Below are positions 42,555 through 51,527 of a stretch of DNA of 64,000 bases, piece by piece. Under the pieces are notes generated by a model. The model did not search any database, was not told the origin of the DNA, and saw only the letters and a list, made by a program, of their open reading frames with translations. The stretch comes from Ignavibacteria bacterium UBA2360 (GTDB lineage Bacteria > Bacteroidota > Ignavibacteria > Tepidaquicellales > OLB5): contig DDTQ01000011.1 in NCBI GenBank assembly GCA_002344125.1, positions 641,245 through 705,244 on the forward strand, read 5' to 3'. The position numbers were made by a program, and so were the translations under genes. How positions within the stretch are numbered: the stretch's first letter is position 1; the number at the start of each line of letters is the position of its first letter.

Positions 42555-43667
42555 GTGCTAATGCTCATCTGCATATGGAATCTCTATATCCTCCGCAGAA
42601 AAAATTACCCTAAAATTTCAGATGATAAACTCCCATTTGTTTCAGTTCTAATTCCCGCAAGAAATGAAGAGCATAATATTGCGCAGATCGTTAACTCGTT
42701 GCTGGTGCAGGATTATCCTTCATACGAAGTAATTGTTCTCAATGATAATTCCGATGACCGCACGGGTGAAATTTTGTTGGAAATTCAAGGGTCGCACCCT
42801 GAGTTAAAGATATTAAACGGCAAGCCGCTTGAAACAGGGTGGACGGGAAAATGTTTCGCATGTAAGCAGCTTTATGATGCTTCGACAGGGGATTATATAT
42901 TATTTACAGATGCGGATACCCTGCATAACCCGAATTCACTGCGTGATTCCGTAACAATTGCCTTGAGCCGAAATGCTGATATGGTAACATTATTCCCAAA
43001 AATGAGAATGGTAGGCTTCGCTGAAAAACTTATAATGCCTATGCTTTGGTTCACAGTTATGCTGCTGCTGCCGTTTTACTTTGTGGATAAAAAGGGGTTT
43101 TTAAAGTTTTCGATAGGCATAGGCCCATTTATGCTTTTTAAAAGATCTGCTTACAAAGCGATTGGAGGTCATGATTCAGTTAAGAACGCCATAGTTGAAG
43201 ATGTATGGCTTGCCCGAAAAATAAAAGAACACGGCATGCAGCTTATAGTTGAAGACGGCCAGCATATGTTAAGTGTCAGAATGTACCGAAATTTTAAGGA
43301 GATCTGGAACGGGTTTTCAAAGAATATATTTGCGGGATTTGAATTCTCGTCGATAGCTCTGTTTTCTGTGAATTTGCTCTATATTTTGCTGTTTTTTATT
43401 CCTTTTTTGTTGTTCTTTATTCAGCTATCTTTGCAATTCAGCTTGAATTTAACACTGATTTTGACCGGAATTCAGGTGTTAATACTGTATTTTACACGGG
43501 CAATTATTTCAGCCAGATTCAAGCTTGGTTTCATTTCAACACTTCTGCATCCCATTGGCGCGTTATCTGTCCCGCTTATCGCATTAAATTCATGGCGGTG
43601 GATAAAAGCAGGCTCAGGCGCAAAATGGAAAGGCCGCGTTTACAATCCCGCAGAAGAAAACAAATAA
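42555..43667 (+). CDS. family 2 glycosyltransferase, probable carotenoid glycosyltransferase
   Basis: A 370-residue protein with a membrane helix at the N-terminus and more at about 250-350. The GT2 domain has VLIPARNEEHNIAQIVNSLL (about 31-50), VIVLNDNSDD, LFTDADTLHNPNSL (DxD) and GHDSVKNAIVEDVWLARKI. The layout matches CruC/CruG-type carotenoid glycosyltransferases, and the neighbours support that. The start is uncertain: the frame is open back to 42507 and the N-terminal helix seems to begin upstream, so a CTG at 42516 after AAAGGA is possible. Confidence 0.78.
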   Translation: MLMLICIWNLYILRRKNYPKISDDKLPFVSVLIPARNEEHNIAQIVNSLLVQDYPSYEVIVLNDNSDDRTGEILLEIQGSHPELKILNGKPLETGWTGKCFACKQLYDASTGDYILFTDADTLHNPNSLRDSVTIALSRNADMVTLFPKMRMVGFAEKLIMPMLWFTVMLLLPFYFVDKKGFLKFSIGIGPFMLFKRSAYKAIGGHDSVKNAIVEDVWLARKIKEHGMQLIVEDGQHMLSVRMYRNFKEIWNGFSKNIFAGFEFSSIALFSVNLLYILLFFIPFLLFFIQLSLQFSLNLTLILTGIQVLILYFTRAIISARFKLGFISTLLHPIGALSVPLIALNSWRWIKAGSGAKWKGRVYNPAEENK

Positions 43668-43693
43668 CATATTTCAGTCATTTAATTTTTAAT

Positions 43694-44263
43694 ATGAAAA
43701 GTATAATACTCTTTGTTTCTTTTTTTATAATATGCGTTACATCACTTAAAACTGAAACTGTTTCTTTTACAATGTCAGCAGAAGTTGAGCGCAACACATC
43801 AATAGGTCTGGATAAAGATTTTGTCGCAAATTATATCAAAGATCTTGGGATATACCCTAAGTTCTTTCCGAACATAGTGAGCGTAAGCAAACTTAACGAT
43901 AAAGAAAGCGAATGGCTTTACAGAGTAGAAGCTCCGCTTGCAACGCCATACAACTTAACGTTTGTGCTTGAAGATAAAAGTTCAGGCGATACTCTTCTGT
44001 TTGAATCAAAAGATAAAACCAACGACTACCTTTTTTGCCAGGGTATATTAAGCCAGCCAACAGAAAAGAAAACAAAAATTGTTTTCCTATTTAAGATCTC
44101 GATGACGCGGGAGAAAGCCAGCGATATACATTTTTTAGCAGGCGTACTGGGCGAAAAATTCCTGAGCGAACAGATGAAGGATAAACTTGAGGGAGATCTT
44201 GAGACCTTTATTTCAAAAGCTACAAAAGATATGTACATTGCAAACAGAACATCAGGCAAATAG
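43694..44263 (+). CDS. secreted SRPBCC/START-like protein in the carotenoid cluster
   Basis: A 189-residue protein with a signal peptide (1-17, KSIILFVSFFIICVTS), then a START-like fold: VSFTMSAEVERNTSIGLDKDF, YPKFFPNIVSVSKL, EWLYRVEAPLATPYNLTF and a C-terminal helix. I moved the start to the ATG at 43694; the longer frame at 43592 runs through the end of the glycosyltransferase gene. Lipid or carotenoid binding is possible, not shown. It overlaps the start of the CruF-like ORF. Confidence 0.6.
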   Translation: MKSIILFVSFFIICVTSLKTETVSFTMSAEVERNTSIGLDKDFVANYIKDLGIYPKFFPNIVSVSKLNDKESEWLYRVEAPLATPYNLTFVLEDKSSGDTLLFESKDKTNDYLFCQGILSQPTEKKTKIVFLFKISMTREKASDIHFLAGVLGEKFLSEQMKDKLEGDLETFISKATKDMYIANRTSGK

Positions 44264-45017
44264 ATCTCCGTCAGATCTGCTTTTAAAAGTACTTACGGGA
44301 ATTTTAATTGTTATGTTCCCGGTTGGGTTTATTATTATGTTCACGGAATTCGGCAGCGCTTACCTGTGGACAACTACAATTTTTCTCGGGCTCGAAGCTC
44401 TTATAACATTCATCCTTCTTATCAAACTTGCAGACCTGCTTTCAGTTGTTATCACAACAGCCGTGATCTTTATGGCATCGTGGTTTGTTGAGTACTGGGG
44501 TGTAACCACGGGATTCCCCTTTGGTGATTACACATACAGCGGGATACTCGCGCCTCATATAGGCGGAGTGCCGCTTGCTATAATGTTCGCGTGGTTTACC
44601 GTTACAGCCTGTTCGCTGTTTGCGGCAAGGTATCTGCTGAAGGCTTCATCGGAATTTTCAGCTATAGTCATCGCGTCAATTTTTGTGCTTGCTACCGATA
44701 TACTGCTGGAGCCATTTGCTTCATTTGTGAATAATTACTGGGTTTGGCAATCAGGCGCTGTTCCTCTGCAGAACTTTGTAAGCTGGTTTGCCGTGGGAAT
44801 AGTGTTTGTGTTCACAATATCGCAGCTAATAAAGTGGAATAAGACCGAATTAAATAGTTCATTCATAATTAGGATACCGTTAATAATTACCGCTATAAAT
44901 ATATTGAATTTTTCAGTAGTCAACGTGGTACATGGGTATTACGTACTTACTGCTTTTGGATTAGCCATATTTACCGCAATAATCGCATCAACTTTAATTT
45001 TTAAACCAAAGAGCTGA
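44187..45017 (+). CDS. cruF: CruF-like carotenoid 1,2-hydratase (DUF422)
   Basis: A 276-residue protein with seven to eight membrane helices. Family marks are EYWGVTTGFPFGDYTYSG (about 104-121), APHIGGVPLAIMFAWF (123-138), ATDILLEPFA (171-180) and YWVWQSGAVPLQNFVSWF (187-204). CruF adds water to the psi-end of gamma-carotene or lycopene. The reported start (44187, TTG) is inside the previous gene; a TTG at 44238 just before QTEHQANRS gives a more plausible N-terminus. Confidence 0.78.
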   Translation: MREILRPLFQKLQKICTLQTEHQANRSPSDLLLKVLTGILIVMFPVGFIIMFTEFGSAYLWTTTIFLGLEALITFILLIKLADLLSVVITTAVIFMASWFVEYWGVTTGFPFGDYTYSGILAPHIGGVPLAIMFAWFTVTACSLFAARYLLKASSEFSAIVIASIFVLATDILLEPFASFVNNYWVWQSGAVPLQNFVSWFAVGIVFVFTISQLIKWNKTELNSSFIIRIPLIITAINILNFSVVNVVHGYYVLTAFGLAIFTAIIASTLIFKPKS

Positions 45018-45059
45018 ACTCCTGAACGCTTTGAGCATCAGGATAGGTATTTAAACAAT

Positions 45060-45377
45060 TTGCAGACAGAATATTTCATAGTACTTGCCGTTTGCGCGGC
45101 TGCGCCGCTGGTGCTTAGCTTCAGCAAAAAAATGGATTTTTACAAATATCCATCAAGGCTTATATACACAATACTGATACCGTTCGTAATTTTCACCGTG
45201 TGGGATTACTTTGTAACTGCCCGCGGGCACTGGAGCTTTAATCCGTCATATACTGTTGGATTCAAAATACTCGGTTTACCAATTGAAGAAATTCTCTTCT
45301 TTATAATAATTCCTTTTTGCGGACTTTTTACATGGGAAAGCGTTAAATACTTCACCCGCGGAAAGGATACCGAATGA
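45060..45377 (+). CDS. crtYc: lycopene cyclase domain subunit, CrtYc type
   Basis: A 105-residue three-helix membrane protein with the cyclase motif LPIEEILFFIIIPF (about 77-90) and a conserved FTVWDYFVTARGHWSFN segment. It is one half of a heterodimeric lycopene cyclase; the other half is the next gene, which it overlaps by four bases (ATGA). The pair would cyclise lycopene ends to beta (or epsilon) rings. The start is a TTG. Confidence 0.85.
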   Translation: MQTEYFIVLAVCAAAPLVLSFSKKMDFYKYPSRLIYTILIPFVIFTVWDYFVTARGHWSFNPSYTVGFKILGLPIEEILFFIIIPFCGLFTWESVKYFTRGKDTE

Positions 45378-45685
45378 AGGAATATACAATTCTTGCGTTT
45401 GGTTCGGCAGCAGTTGCGGTTCTGTTCGATTATTTTCTTCGCACAAAACTTTTGGTTAACAAAAAATTCTGGATATTCTGGGCGGTAATGTTTGTGCTGA
45501 TCTTTATTGTGAACGGATACCTGACATGGAGACCCATAGTACAGTACGGCGAAGAGTATTACCTGGGCATTAGATTATTCACAATCCCGATTGAAGATTT
45601 TATATATGGCTTTTCTCTTTTAACTATGAACATTTCTTTATGGGAATACTTTTCCCGTAAATTTAAAAATAAATTCCCCTCTTGA
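45374..45685 (+). CDS. crtYd: lycopene cyclase domain subunit, CrtYd type
   Basis: A 103-residue three-helix membrane protein with the paired motif FTIPIEDFIYGFSLL (about 75-89) and FDYFLRTKLLVNKKFW. It starts within the stop of CrtYc (ATGA overlap), so the two are translated together and act as one cyclase. Ring type cannot be told from sequence. A nested-hairpin repeat lies between its stop and crtI. Confidence 0.85.
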   Translation: MKEYTILAFGSAAVAVLFDYFLRTKLLVNKKFWIFWAVMFVLIFIVNGYLTWRPIVQYGEEYYLGIRLFTIPIEDFIYGFSLLTMNISLWEYFSRKFKNKFPS

Positions 45686-45722
45686 AAGGGGTGACTCTGC
45701 TTTAGCAGAGACGGGGTGTGTT
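45670..45722. repeat. nested-hairpin dispersed repeat, copy 3
   Basis: AAATTCCCCTCTTGAAAGGGG, variable hairpin CTCTGC-TTTA-GCAGAG (45695-45710), then ACGGGGTGTGTTGTT. It begins inside the crtYd 3' end and runs to 7 bases before the crtI TTG start, so it would be the crtI leader. Confidence 0.8.
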
Positions 45723-45728
45723 GTTATC

Positions 45729-47201
45729 TTGAAGAAAAAAATTATTGTTATCGGCAGCGGATTTGGCGGACTTGGCGCGGCTATACGCCTTGCAGCCAAA
45801 GGCTATGATGTGGAGATATTTGAGAAACGGGATAAGCCCGGCGGCAGGGCTTATGTGTATGAACAAAATGGCTTCAAGTTTGATGGCGGTCCGACTGTTA
45901 TCACGGCTCCCTTTTTATTTGATGAACTTTTTGCGCTCGCAGGGAAAAAGAAAGAGGATTACTTCACCTTAAAGCCGCTTGATCCGTTCTACAGGATATT
46001 TAATCATAAAAAGGAATTTTTCGATTATAATTCAGATACAGATTTTACATTAAGACAGATAGAGAAATTCAGTCCCGAAGATAAACAGGGTTACCTGGAT
46101 TTTATAAAGACAACGAAGGCGATATTTCAGAAGGGATTTGTTGAGCTGGCTGATAAGCCATTCAATTCTTTTGGGGATATGATGAAAATTGTACCTGATA
46201 TGATAAAGCTGAAATCTCATAAAACAGTATATCAGTATGCATCAAAATTCATTAAGAATGAATTTTTGCGCGAGTGTTTTTCTTTCCACCCGCTTTTGGT
46301 TGGGGGAAACCCGTTTGATACAACTTCAATTTACGCGCTAATTCATTACCTTGAGCGTGAGTGGGGCATTCACTATGTTATGGGCGGAACAGGAGAAGCG
46401 GTAAAAGGATTAGTCAGATTTTTTGAAGAGCTTGGCGGCAAGATCCATTACAATGTTGATGTAAAAGAAATAACAGTAAAGGATAAAAAAATTAATGGAA
46501 TCAAGCTTGAAGATAATAGCTTTATTCCGGCAGATGCTGTAGTTTCAAATGCTGATGTTGCCTATACCTACCGCAGCATGATTGATAAACAGTACCGCAG
46601 CAAATATTCTGACCGTAAGATCGAGAATATGCGCTACAGCATGTCGCTTTTTGTGATATATTTTGGTACTAAAAAGCGTTATAATGACGGCAGTATAGCT
46701 CACCATAATATAATACTCGGACCGAGGTATAAAGATCTGCTAAATGATATATTTAAACGTAAGATTTTAGCTGAAGATTTTTCATTATATTTGCATATGC
46801 CAACCATCACGGATGCGACAATTGCTCCCGGTGGCTGCGAAGGATTTTATGTTCTTTCACCTGTTCCGCACCAGGGTTCAGGGATTGACTGGAGGACTGA
46901 AGCAAAACCGTACAGAGATAAGATCATGCGGTTCCTTCAGGAGTCATACCTGCCGGCGCTGGAAGAGAATATTATTGCGGAGCATTACATTGACCCGCTG
47001 CATTTTGAAGGTACGCTTAACAGCTATCTTGGCTCAGCGTTTTCGGTGGAACCTATTTTCACACAATCAGCCTGGTTCCGTCCGCATAACCGCTCAGAAG
47101 ATTTTGAGAATCTATATTTTGTTGGTGCAGGCACTCATCCCGGGGCAGGTCTGCCCGGTGTACTTTCATCAGCGAAGATAGTTGAAAAGCTGATTAATTG
47201 A
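45729..47201 (+). CDS. crtI: phytoene desaturase
   Basis: A 490-residue flavin enzyme. FAD-binding IVIGSGFGGLGAAIRL (6-21) and KRDKPGGRAYVYEQNGFKFDGGPTV are CrtI-type, and the C-terminus has FVGAGTHPGAGLPGVLSSAKI (about 463-483), diagnostic of CrtI. It desaturates phytoene to lycopene (or to neurosporene) at the membrane. The start is TTG at 45729, with no ATG near. It is followed by a repeat and crtB. Confidence 0.93.
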   Translation: MKKKIIVIGSGFGGLGAAIRLAAKGYDVEIFEKRDKPGGRAYVYEQNGFKFDGGPTVITAPFLFDELFALAGKKKEDYFTLKPLDPFYRIFNHKKEFFDYNSDTDFTLRQIEKFSPEDKQGYLDFIKTTKAIFQKGFVELADKPFNSFGDMMKIVPDMIKLKSHKTVYQYASKFIKNEFLRECFSFHPLLVGGNPFDTTSIYALIHYLEREWGIHYVMGGTGEAVKGLVRFFEELGGKIHYNVDVKEITVKDKKINGIKLEDNSFIPADAVVSNADVAYTYRSMIDKQYRSKYSDRKIENMRYSMSLFVIYFGTKKRYNDGSIAHHNIILGPRYKDLLNDIFKRKILAEDFSLYLHMPTITDATIAPGGCEGFYVLSPVPHQGSGIDWRTEAKPYRDKIMRFLQESYLPALEENIIAEHYIDPLHFEGTLNSYLGSAFSVEPIFTQSAWFRPHNRSEDFENLYFVGAGTHPGAGLPGVLSSAKIVEKLIN

Positions 47202-47212
47202 AAATATTATAA

Positions 47213-47335
47213 CCTCACCCCCTTCCCCCTCTCCTCAAAGGAGAGGGGGAAGTTGCTGAAATTCCGGCATAACTCTCCGCTCTCCCTTTGGGAGAGGGGC
47301 TGGTCCGAAGGACTCCTTTGGAAGGGGTGAAGGCA
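47213..47335. repeat. CCCCCTCTCC complex inverted repeat
   Basis: CCCCCTCTCCT-CAA-AGGAGAGGGGG (about 47227-47251), then CTCTCCC-TTT-GGGAGAG (about 47279-47297), inside outer CCTCACCCCC / GGGGTGAAGG arms. It occupies the gap between crtI and crtB, so it could modulate read-through. Confidence 0.7.
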
Positions 47336-47354
47336 TCTAAATAACTAATCACGA

Positions 47355-48365
47355 ATGAAGGAAATATTACACTCTGTTGATTCCATAACTCCGATGCTCT
47401 GTACTTTTGATGAGTGCAGAGATTATACGCGCAATTTTGCCAAGAGCTTTTACTTTTCATCATTTTTGCTTCCCAAAGAAAAGCGCGCAGCGGCTTACGC
47501 TGTTTACACATTCTGCCGCTATGCGGATAATATAGTTGATGGCAGTATAATGACTTCGGCCGCGAACATCCGTGAAAAGTTTTACGAGCTTAATTCATTT
47601 CTTGATGAAGTGTACACAATTCTGAACGAAGCGAAGGATCCCATTAATAGAAGTAAAATTCTGCCAACACATATCAACCGCTCCGCATTTGCACAGACAG
47701 TGATCAAATACAACATACCCCGCAAATACTTCCATGACCTGATCGAGGGTGTATGTATGGATACTGAGCACAAGCGATATCATTCTTTCGCGGAGCTTGA
47801 AAACTACTGCTATAAAGTAGCTTCTGTGGTTGGACTCATTATGACGGAGATTTTCGGTTACACCCATAAAGCAGCGCTGCCGTATGCTGTTTATTTGGGC
47901 AAAGCTATGCAGCTTACAAACATCCTGCGTGATATTAAAGAAGATTACCAGATGGGAAGAATTTACCTGCCTTCTGAAGAACTAAAATGTTTTGAATACA
48001 CAGAAGCGGATATAGCAAGCGGAAAAATGAATGAAAATTTCGCGATGCTCATGCGATTTAATATAGATAGAGCAAGAGCATATTATGAGCTTTCAACTCA
48101 CGGGTTTCCGTACCTTACTAACGACGGCTCACGCACAACTGTAGTGCTGATGTATAAAATATACTCACGCATACTTAATGAAATAGAAGCATACGGATAT
48201 GATGTTTATTCCGACAGAAGATTTGTAAGCACAGCAGAAAAGCTGAAATTGACTGGACTTTATCTGATAAACCGCAGTGAGCGAAGGAAATACAGTAAGC
48301 TGCCTGATTCAAAACATCATGAACGCCTTCGTTCATTATACCCCAACATGAATTTTGATATGTAA
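47355..48365 (+). CDS. crtB: phytoene synthase
   Basis: A 336-residue cytosolic or membrane-associated prenyl synthase joining two geranylgeranyl diphosphates. The first aspartate motif is YADNIVD (56-62), the second is NILRDIKED (189-197), and RIYLP follows at about 202. FAKSFYFSSFLLPKEKR (28-44) is the family start. Two separate desaturases surround it. The next gene begins 125 bases on. Confidence 0.94.
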   Translation: MKEILHSVDSITPMLCTFDECRDYTRNFAKSFYFSSFLLPKEKRAAAYAVYTFCRYADNIVDGSIMTSAANIREKFYELNSFLDEVYTILNEAKDPINRSKILPTHINRSAFAQTVIKYNIPRKYFHDLIEGVCMDTEHKRYHSFAELENYCYKVASVVGLIMTEIFGYTHKAALPYAVYLGKAMQLTNILRDIKEDYQMGRIYLPSEELKCFEYTEADIASGKMNENFAMLMRFNIDRARAYYELSTHGFPYLTNDGSRTTVVLMYKIYSRILNEIEAYGYDVYSDRRFVSTAEKLKLTGLYLINRSERRKYSKLPDSKHHERLRSLYPNMNFDM

Positions 48366-48490
48366 CATTTGCTTCTCTTTGGAGTACATTGGCTGTGTCA
48401 ATGCGTAAAAACAAGTTACACCCCGTTGTTGGTCTTGCCGAACTTGCTCCTAAGCTGGTCAACAACCAAACAAATTCCCGTTGATATACA

Positions 48491-49999
48491 TTGAACCAAA
48501 TCTCATTTAAAGCTAAATCAATCTCTATTATTGTTATCGGCTCAGGTCTCGGCGGTCTATCGGCAGCCATAAGGCTTGCTTATGCCGGATATGATGTTAC
48601 AGTTTACGAAAAAAATCCAACCCCAGGAGGTAAAGCGCGTTCAATTGAACAGTCAGGATTCAGGTTCGATGCGGGTCCATCGCTTATCACAATGCCGTTT
48701 GTGATTAATGAACTGTTTGAATCCGTTGGCGAAAACCCGGTTGATTGGCTCACACTAAACAAACTCACCAATCTTTGCAGATATTTCTATCAGGATGGTA
48801 CGGTATTAAATGCATACTCAGACAGGGAAAAATTTGCGGTAGAAATTGAAGCGAACACAACCGAAAAGCGTGATGCGCTTTATAAGTATCTGGAGTATTG
48901 TAAAACAATTTATGATCTAACTGCGGATATATTTTTATTTAAAGACCTCTACAGCGCAAAAACATATTCAAACTTCAAAGCTTTTAAAACACTTCTTAAG
49001 CTGCCAAAAATTGATTCTTTCAGAACAATGAATAATGCTAACCGCTCATTCTTTAATGATGAAAGGATCATACAGTTATTCAATCGCTATGCCACGTATA
49101 ACGGCAGTGATCCCTACAAATGCCCTGCAACGTTGAATATTATCTCTCATGTTGAGTATTCAATCGGGGGATACTATGCATCCGGGGGTATGTATTCACT
49201 TACCGATGCTTTGTACAGGCTTGCGCTGAAAAAAGGGGTGAAATTCAGGTTTAACACAAACGTTGAAAAGATCATAACACACGGTAATAATGTAAAGGGG
49301 ATTATTACAGGAGGCAGCGAGATTTTAAGCGATGGAGTAATTTCCAATGCGGATGTGTATTCGACTTACGGAAAACTACTAAACGATGATAAAAGCTCTG
49401 CCGCAAGAAAGTATAATAAGCTTGAGCCATCTTCATCTGCTCATGTTTTTTACTGGGGTGTGAATATTGCTTCTCACAAACTTGAAACACATAATATTCT
49501 CTTTTCAGGTGATTACAAAAAGGAGTTTGAAGAAATCTTTGATAAAAAAGTGTATCCGGCAGATCCAACGATCTATATTTACATTTCCTCCAAATTTTCA
49601 CAAGGCGATGCGCCTTCAGGGAAGGAGAATTGGTTTGTGATGATAAACGCTCCTAACTGCGCAAGCTCAAATGCCAAAGTTCAAATGTCAAAAGAGGGCA
49701 TTAAACAGGTTATACTCTCCAAAATAAAAGTTTTAACCGGTTATGACATAAGAGATAAGATAGAAACAGAAAGCATAATGAGGCCGCAGGATATTGAAGA
49801 GCAAACAGGGAGCTTCGGAGGCAGCATATACGGAATATCATCCAACAGCCGCAATGCGGCATTCCTAAGGCAGCAAAATATGTCAAAACAATACAAAGGC
49901 TTGTACTTCACGGGCGGTTCAGCGCACCCGGGCGGGGGAATACCGCTCGTAATACTCTCAGGTAAAATTGCCGCTGGGAAGATAATTAACAGCATGTAA
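48491..49999 (+). CDS. second CrtI-family carotenoid desaturase, CrtD-like
   Basis: A 502-residue flavin enzyme with IVIGSGLGGLSAAIRLAYAG (15-34), YEKNPTPGGKARSIEQSG and FTGGSAHPGGGIPLVILSG at the C-terminus. The middle phrase NRYATYNGSDPYKCPATLN and YYASGGMYSLTDAL resemble 1-hydroxycarotenoid 3,4-desaturases (CrtD), so it probably adds the 3',4' double bond next to the hydroxyl that CruF introduces. A second phytoene-type desaturase step is the alternative. The start is TTG. Confidence 0.85.
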   Translation: MNQISFKAKSISIIVIGSGLGGLSAAIRLAYAGYDVTVYEKNPTPGGKARSIEQSGFRFDAGPSLITMPFVINELFESVGENPVDWLTLNKLTNLCRYFYQDGTVLNAYSDREKFAVEIEANTTEKRDALYKYLEYCKTIYDLTADIFLFKDLYSAKTYSNFKAFKTLLKLPKIDSFRTMNNANRSFFNDERIIQLFNRYATYNGSDPYKCPATLNIISHVEYSIGGYYASGGMYSLTDALYRLALKKGVKFRFNTNVEKIITHGNNVKGIITGGSEILSDGVISNADVYSTYGKLLNDDKSSAARKYNKLEPSSSAHVFYWGVNIASHKLETHNILFSGDYKKEFEEIFDKKVYPADPTIYIYISSKFSQGDAPSGKENWFVMINAPNCASSNAKVQMSKEGIKQVILSKIKVLTGYDIRDKIETESIMRPQDIEEQTGSFGGSIYGISSNSRNAAFLRQQNMSKQYKGLYFTGGSAHPGGGIPLVILSGKIAAGKIINSM

Positions 50000-50022
50000 T
50001 ATTCTAGATTTGTACCAAGTTA

Positions 50023-50188
50023 TCAAACACCAACTATCTTACTTCTTCTTTCAAACAGTATTGTATGGCGCAAAACCCCATTCATGCAGCCGGTTTTTTC
50101 CATGTAGCCAATTTTGCTGTAACCGCATGCGTTTGCTCGATGGATAGTCATTTGCAGTGATATTTCTGATAATTACATCAGTATTCAT
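50023..50188 (-). pseudogene. GNAT acetyltransferase remnant
   Basis: Read directly: an ATG at 50188 encodes MNTDVIIRNITANDYPSS, a GNAT/phosphinothricin-acetyltransferase-like start. After a frame change the sequence gives CGYSKIGYMEKTGCMNGVL, HTILFERRSK and a stop at 50023-50025, which looks like the C-terminal end of the same family. The ~100-residue middle is missing, so this is a deletion relic. Its ATG overlaps the stop of the 99-residue gene (ATGA), so it was once the next gene of that operon. Confidence 0.55.
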
Positions 50189-50484
50189 AACAATTCTTCC
50201 AGAGAATCAAGGATATCATTCCATTCCTTTTCGAGATCGTAGTCCATTTCAGGCATATTTTGTTCTGCGCGCATATACCAATATTTTGCGTTTATGAGAT
50301 CACCTTCTTTACGGTGGAGATACGCATGTATCCAGGCTGCGCCCTTAGATGTCATATCCTGCACAGCTTCATGCGCTTTTTGCCAATAACCTTTTGCGTC
50401 ATACCACAAAGCCAGCAGCAGCGGGTGAATGCCCGTAGGGGGTGAGGCGTCCTTTACGGAATTAATAAAATCAACCTTCGTCAT
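50185..50484 (-). CDS. conserved protein of unknown function (99 residues)
   Basis: A 99-residue cytosolic protein: HPLLLALWYDAKGYWQKAHE, then WIHAYLHRKEGDLINAKYWYMRAEQNMP and an acidic tail. The LHRKEGDLxNAxYWYxRA phrase recurs in many bacteria as an uncharacterised helical protein. It is 7 bases after the esterase gene on the minus strand and is followed by a GNAT remnant. Confidence 0.65.
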   Translation of the reverse strand: MTKVDFINSVKDASPPTGIHPLLLALWYDAKGYWQKAHEAVQDMTSKGAAWIHAYLHRKEGDLINAKYWYMRAEQNMPEMDYDLEKEWNDILDSLEELL

Positions 50485-50491
50485 TGTGAAC

Positions 50492-51415
50492 TTATTCTCT
50501 TTCAGGCAAAGATCTGAAAAACTCCCAGATCATTTCTGTTGCGTTAAAATCTTTGCATACATTACCCACAATTATCTTAGGCAAATATTGCGATGCCCCG
50601 GGCCAAGTATGGCCGCCCCCTTTTATTGTTACTAAAATGACCTTTGTACCATCTGCGCATTTGTAGTATGTTTCTTTTTCAGCTTTGCAGTCGTCATCTT
50701 CTGTATCTTCTATTACTTCAGTTTTAGTACCCTGCATACAGGAGTTATTTTCAGTGAGTATCTTAACGGTCCAGCTGGTTGAAAGGCTTACACCTCTGCC
50801 GGTCTCATCATCTTTAAACCCCACGGGGCCGCCATCAAATTTGACCAATGGATCCTTTGTGCCGTTTATCAGCAGTACGGATATCGGTTTATCTGTCTTC
50901 CAGTTATCTTTTAGGTTTTCGGGGATATTTGCCGTAACAGGCGCAATTGCCAGAATGCGGCTTGAGAGTTTTAATGCGAGGTATAATGAAAAAAATCCCC
51001 CGTTGGAAATTCCGGTGGAAAAGATCCGTTTGCTGTTGATCTTGTAATTGGCAGTCAGAGTATCAAGCAGGGTTGAAATGAATTTTATGTCGTCAATATC
51101 CATCGGCAGTTTATCACCGATCCTGCCATCGTTCCAGTTCTTATCGACTGCGTTTGGGTACACGCATATAAAATTTTCCTTATCGGCCAGTTTATTGAAT
51201 TTAGTATGGTTCATAACCTGCTCAGCGGTGCCGCCGCCGCCATGGAAGATCATAACCAGCGGTAACGGTTCAGTTGAGTAATTTTTCGGCAGGTGGAGTA
51301 TGTACTCCCGTTCAATTCCGTCAATAATCAATTTACTGTTTATATCGCCGGCGCTGTAAGTAGTTGAAATTAATAAAAATAAAATGGATGCGGCAAACCT
51401 CAAAGTTCTGATCAT
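50492..51415 (-). CDS. secreted PHB-depolymerase-family esterase (LpqC-like)
   Basis: A 307-residue alpha/beta hydrolase with a signal peptide (1-21). The oxyanion loop FHGGGG (57-62), nucleophile elbow TGISNGG (134-140, Ser137) and the histidine in GGGHTWPGA near 270 match the LpqC/PHB depolymerase family. It probably hydrolyses feruloyl- or polyester-type bonds outside the cytoplasm. Substrate unproven. The 99-residue gene follows after 7 bases. Confidence 0.82.
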   Translation of the reverse strand: MIRTLRFAASILFLLISTTYSAGDINSKLIIDGIEREYILHLPKNYSTEPLPLVMIFHGGGGTAEQVMNHTKFNKLADKENFICVYPNAVDKNWNDGRIGDKLPMDIDDIKFISTLLDTLTANYKINSKRIFSTGISNGGFFSLYLALKLSSRILAIAPVTANIPENLKDNWKTDKPISVLLINGTKDPLVKFDGGPVGFKDDETGRGVSLSTSWTVKILTENNSCMQGTKTEVIEDTEDDDCKAEKETYYKCADGTKVILVTIKGGGHTWPGASQYLPKIIVGNVCKDFNATEMIWEFFRSLPERE

Positions 51416-51527
51416 AAATTATTATTTAAGAATTTGAAACCTTTATTGGAATTAATTCCTTTTAAAATATGAAAATATTTTATAAAATGTTGTTGTAAAA
51501 ATCATATTACTCTAAAATATTAAAATA

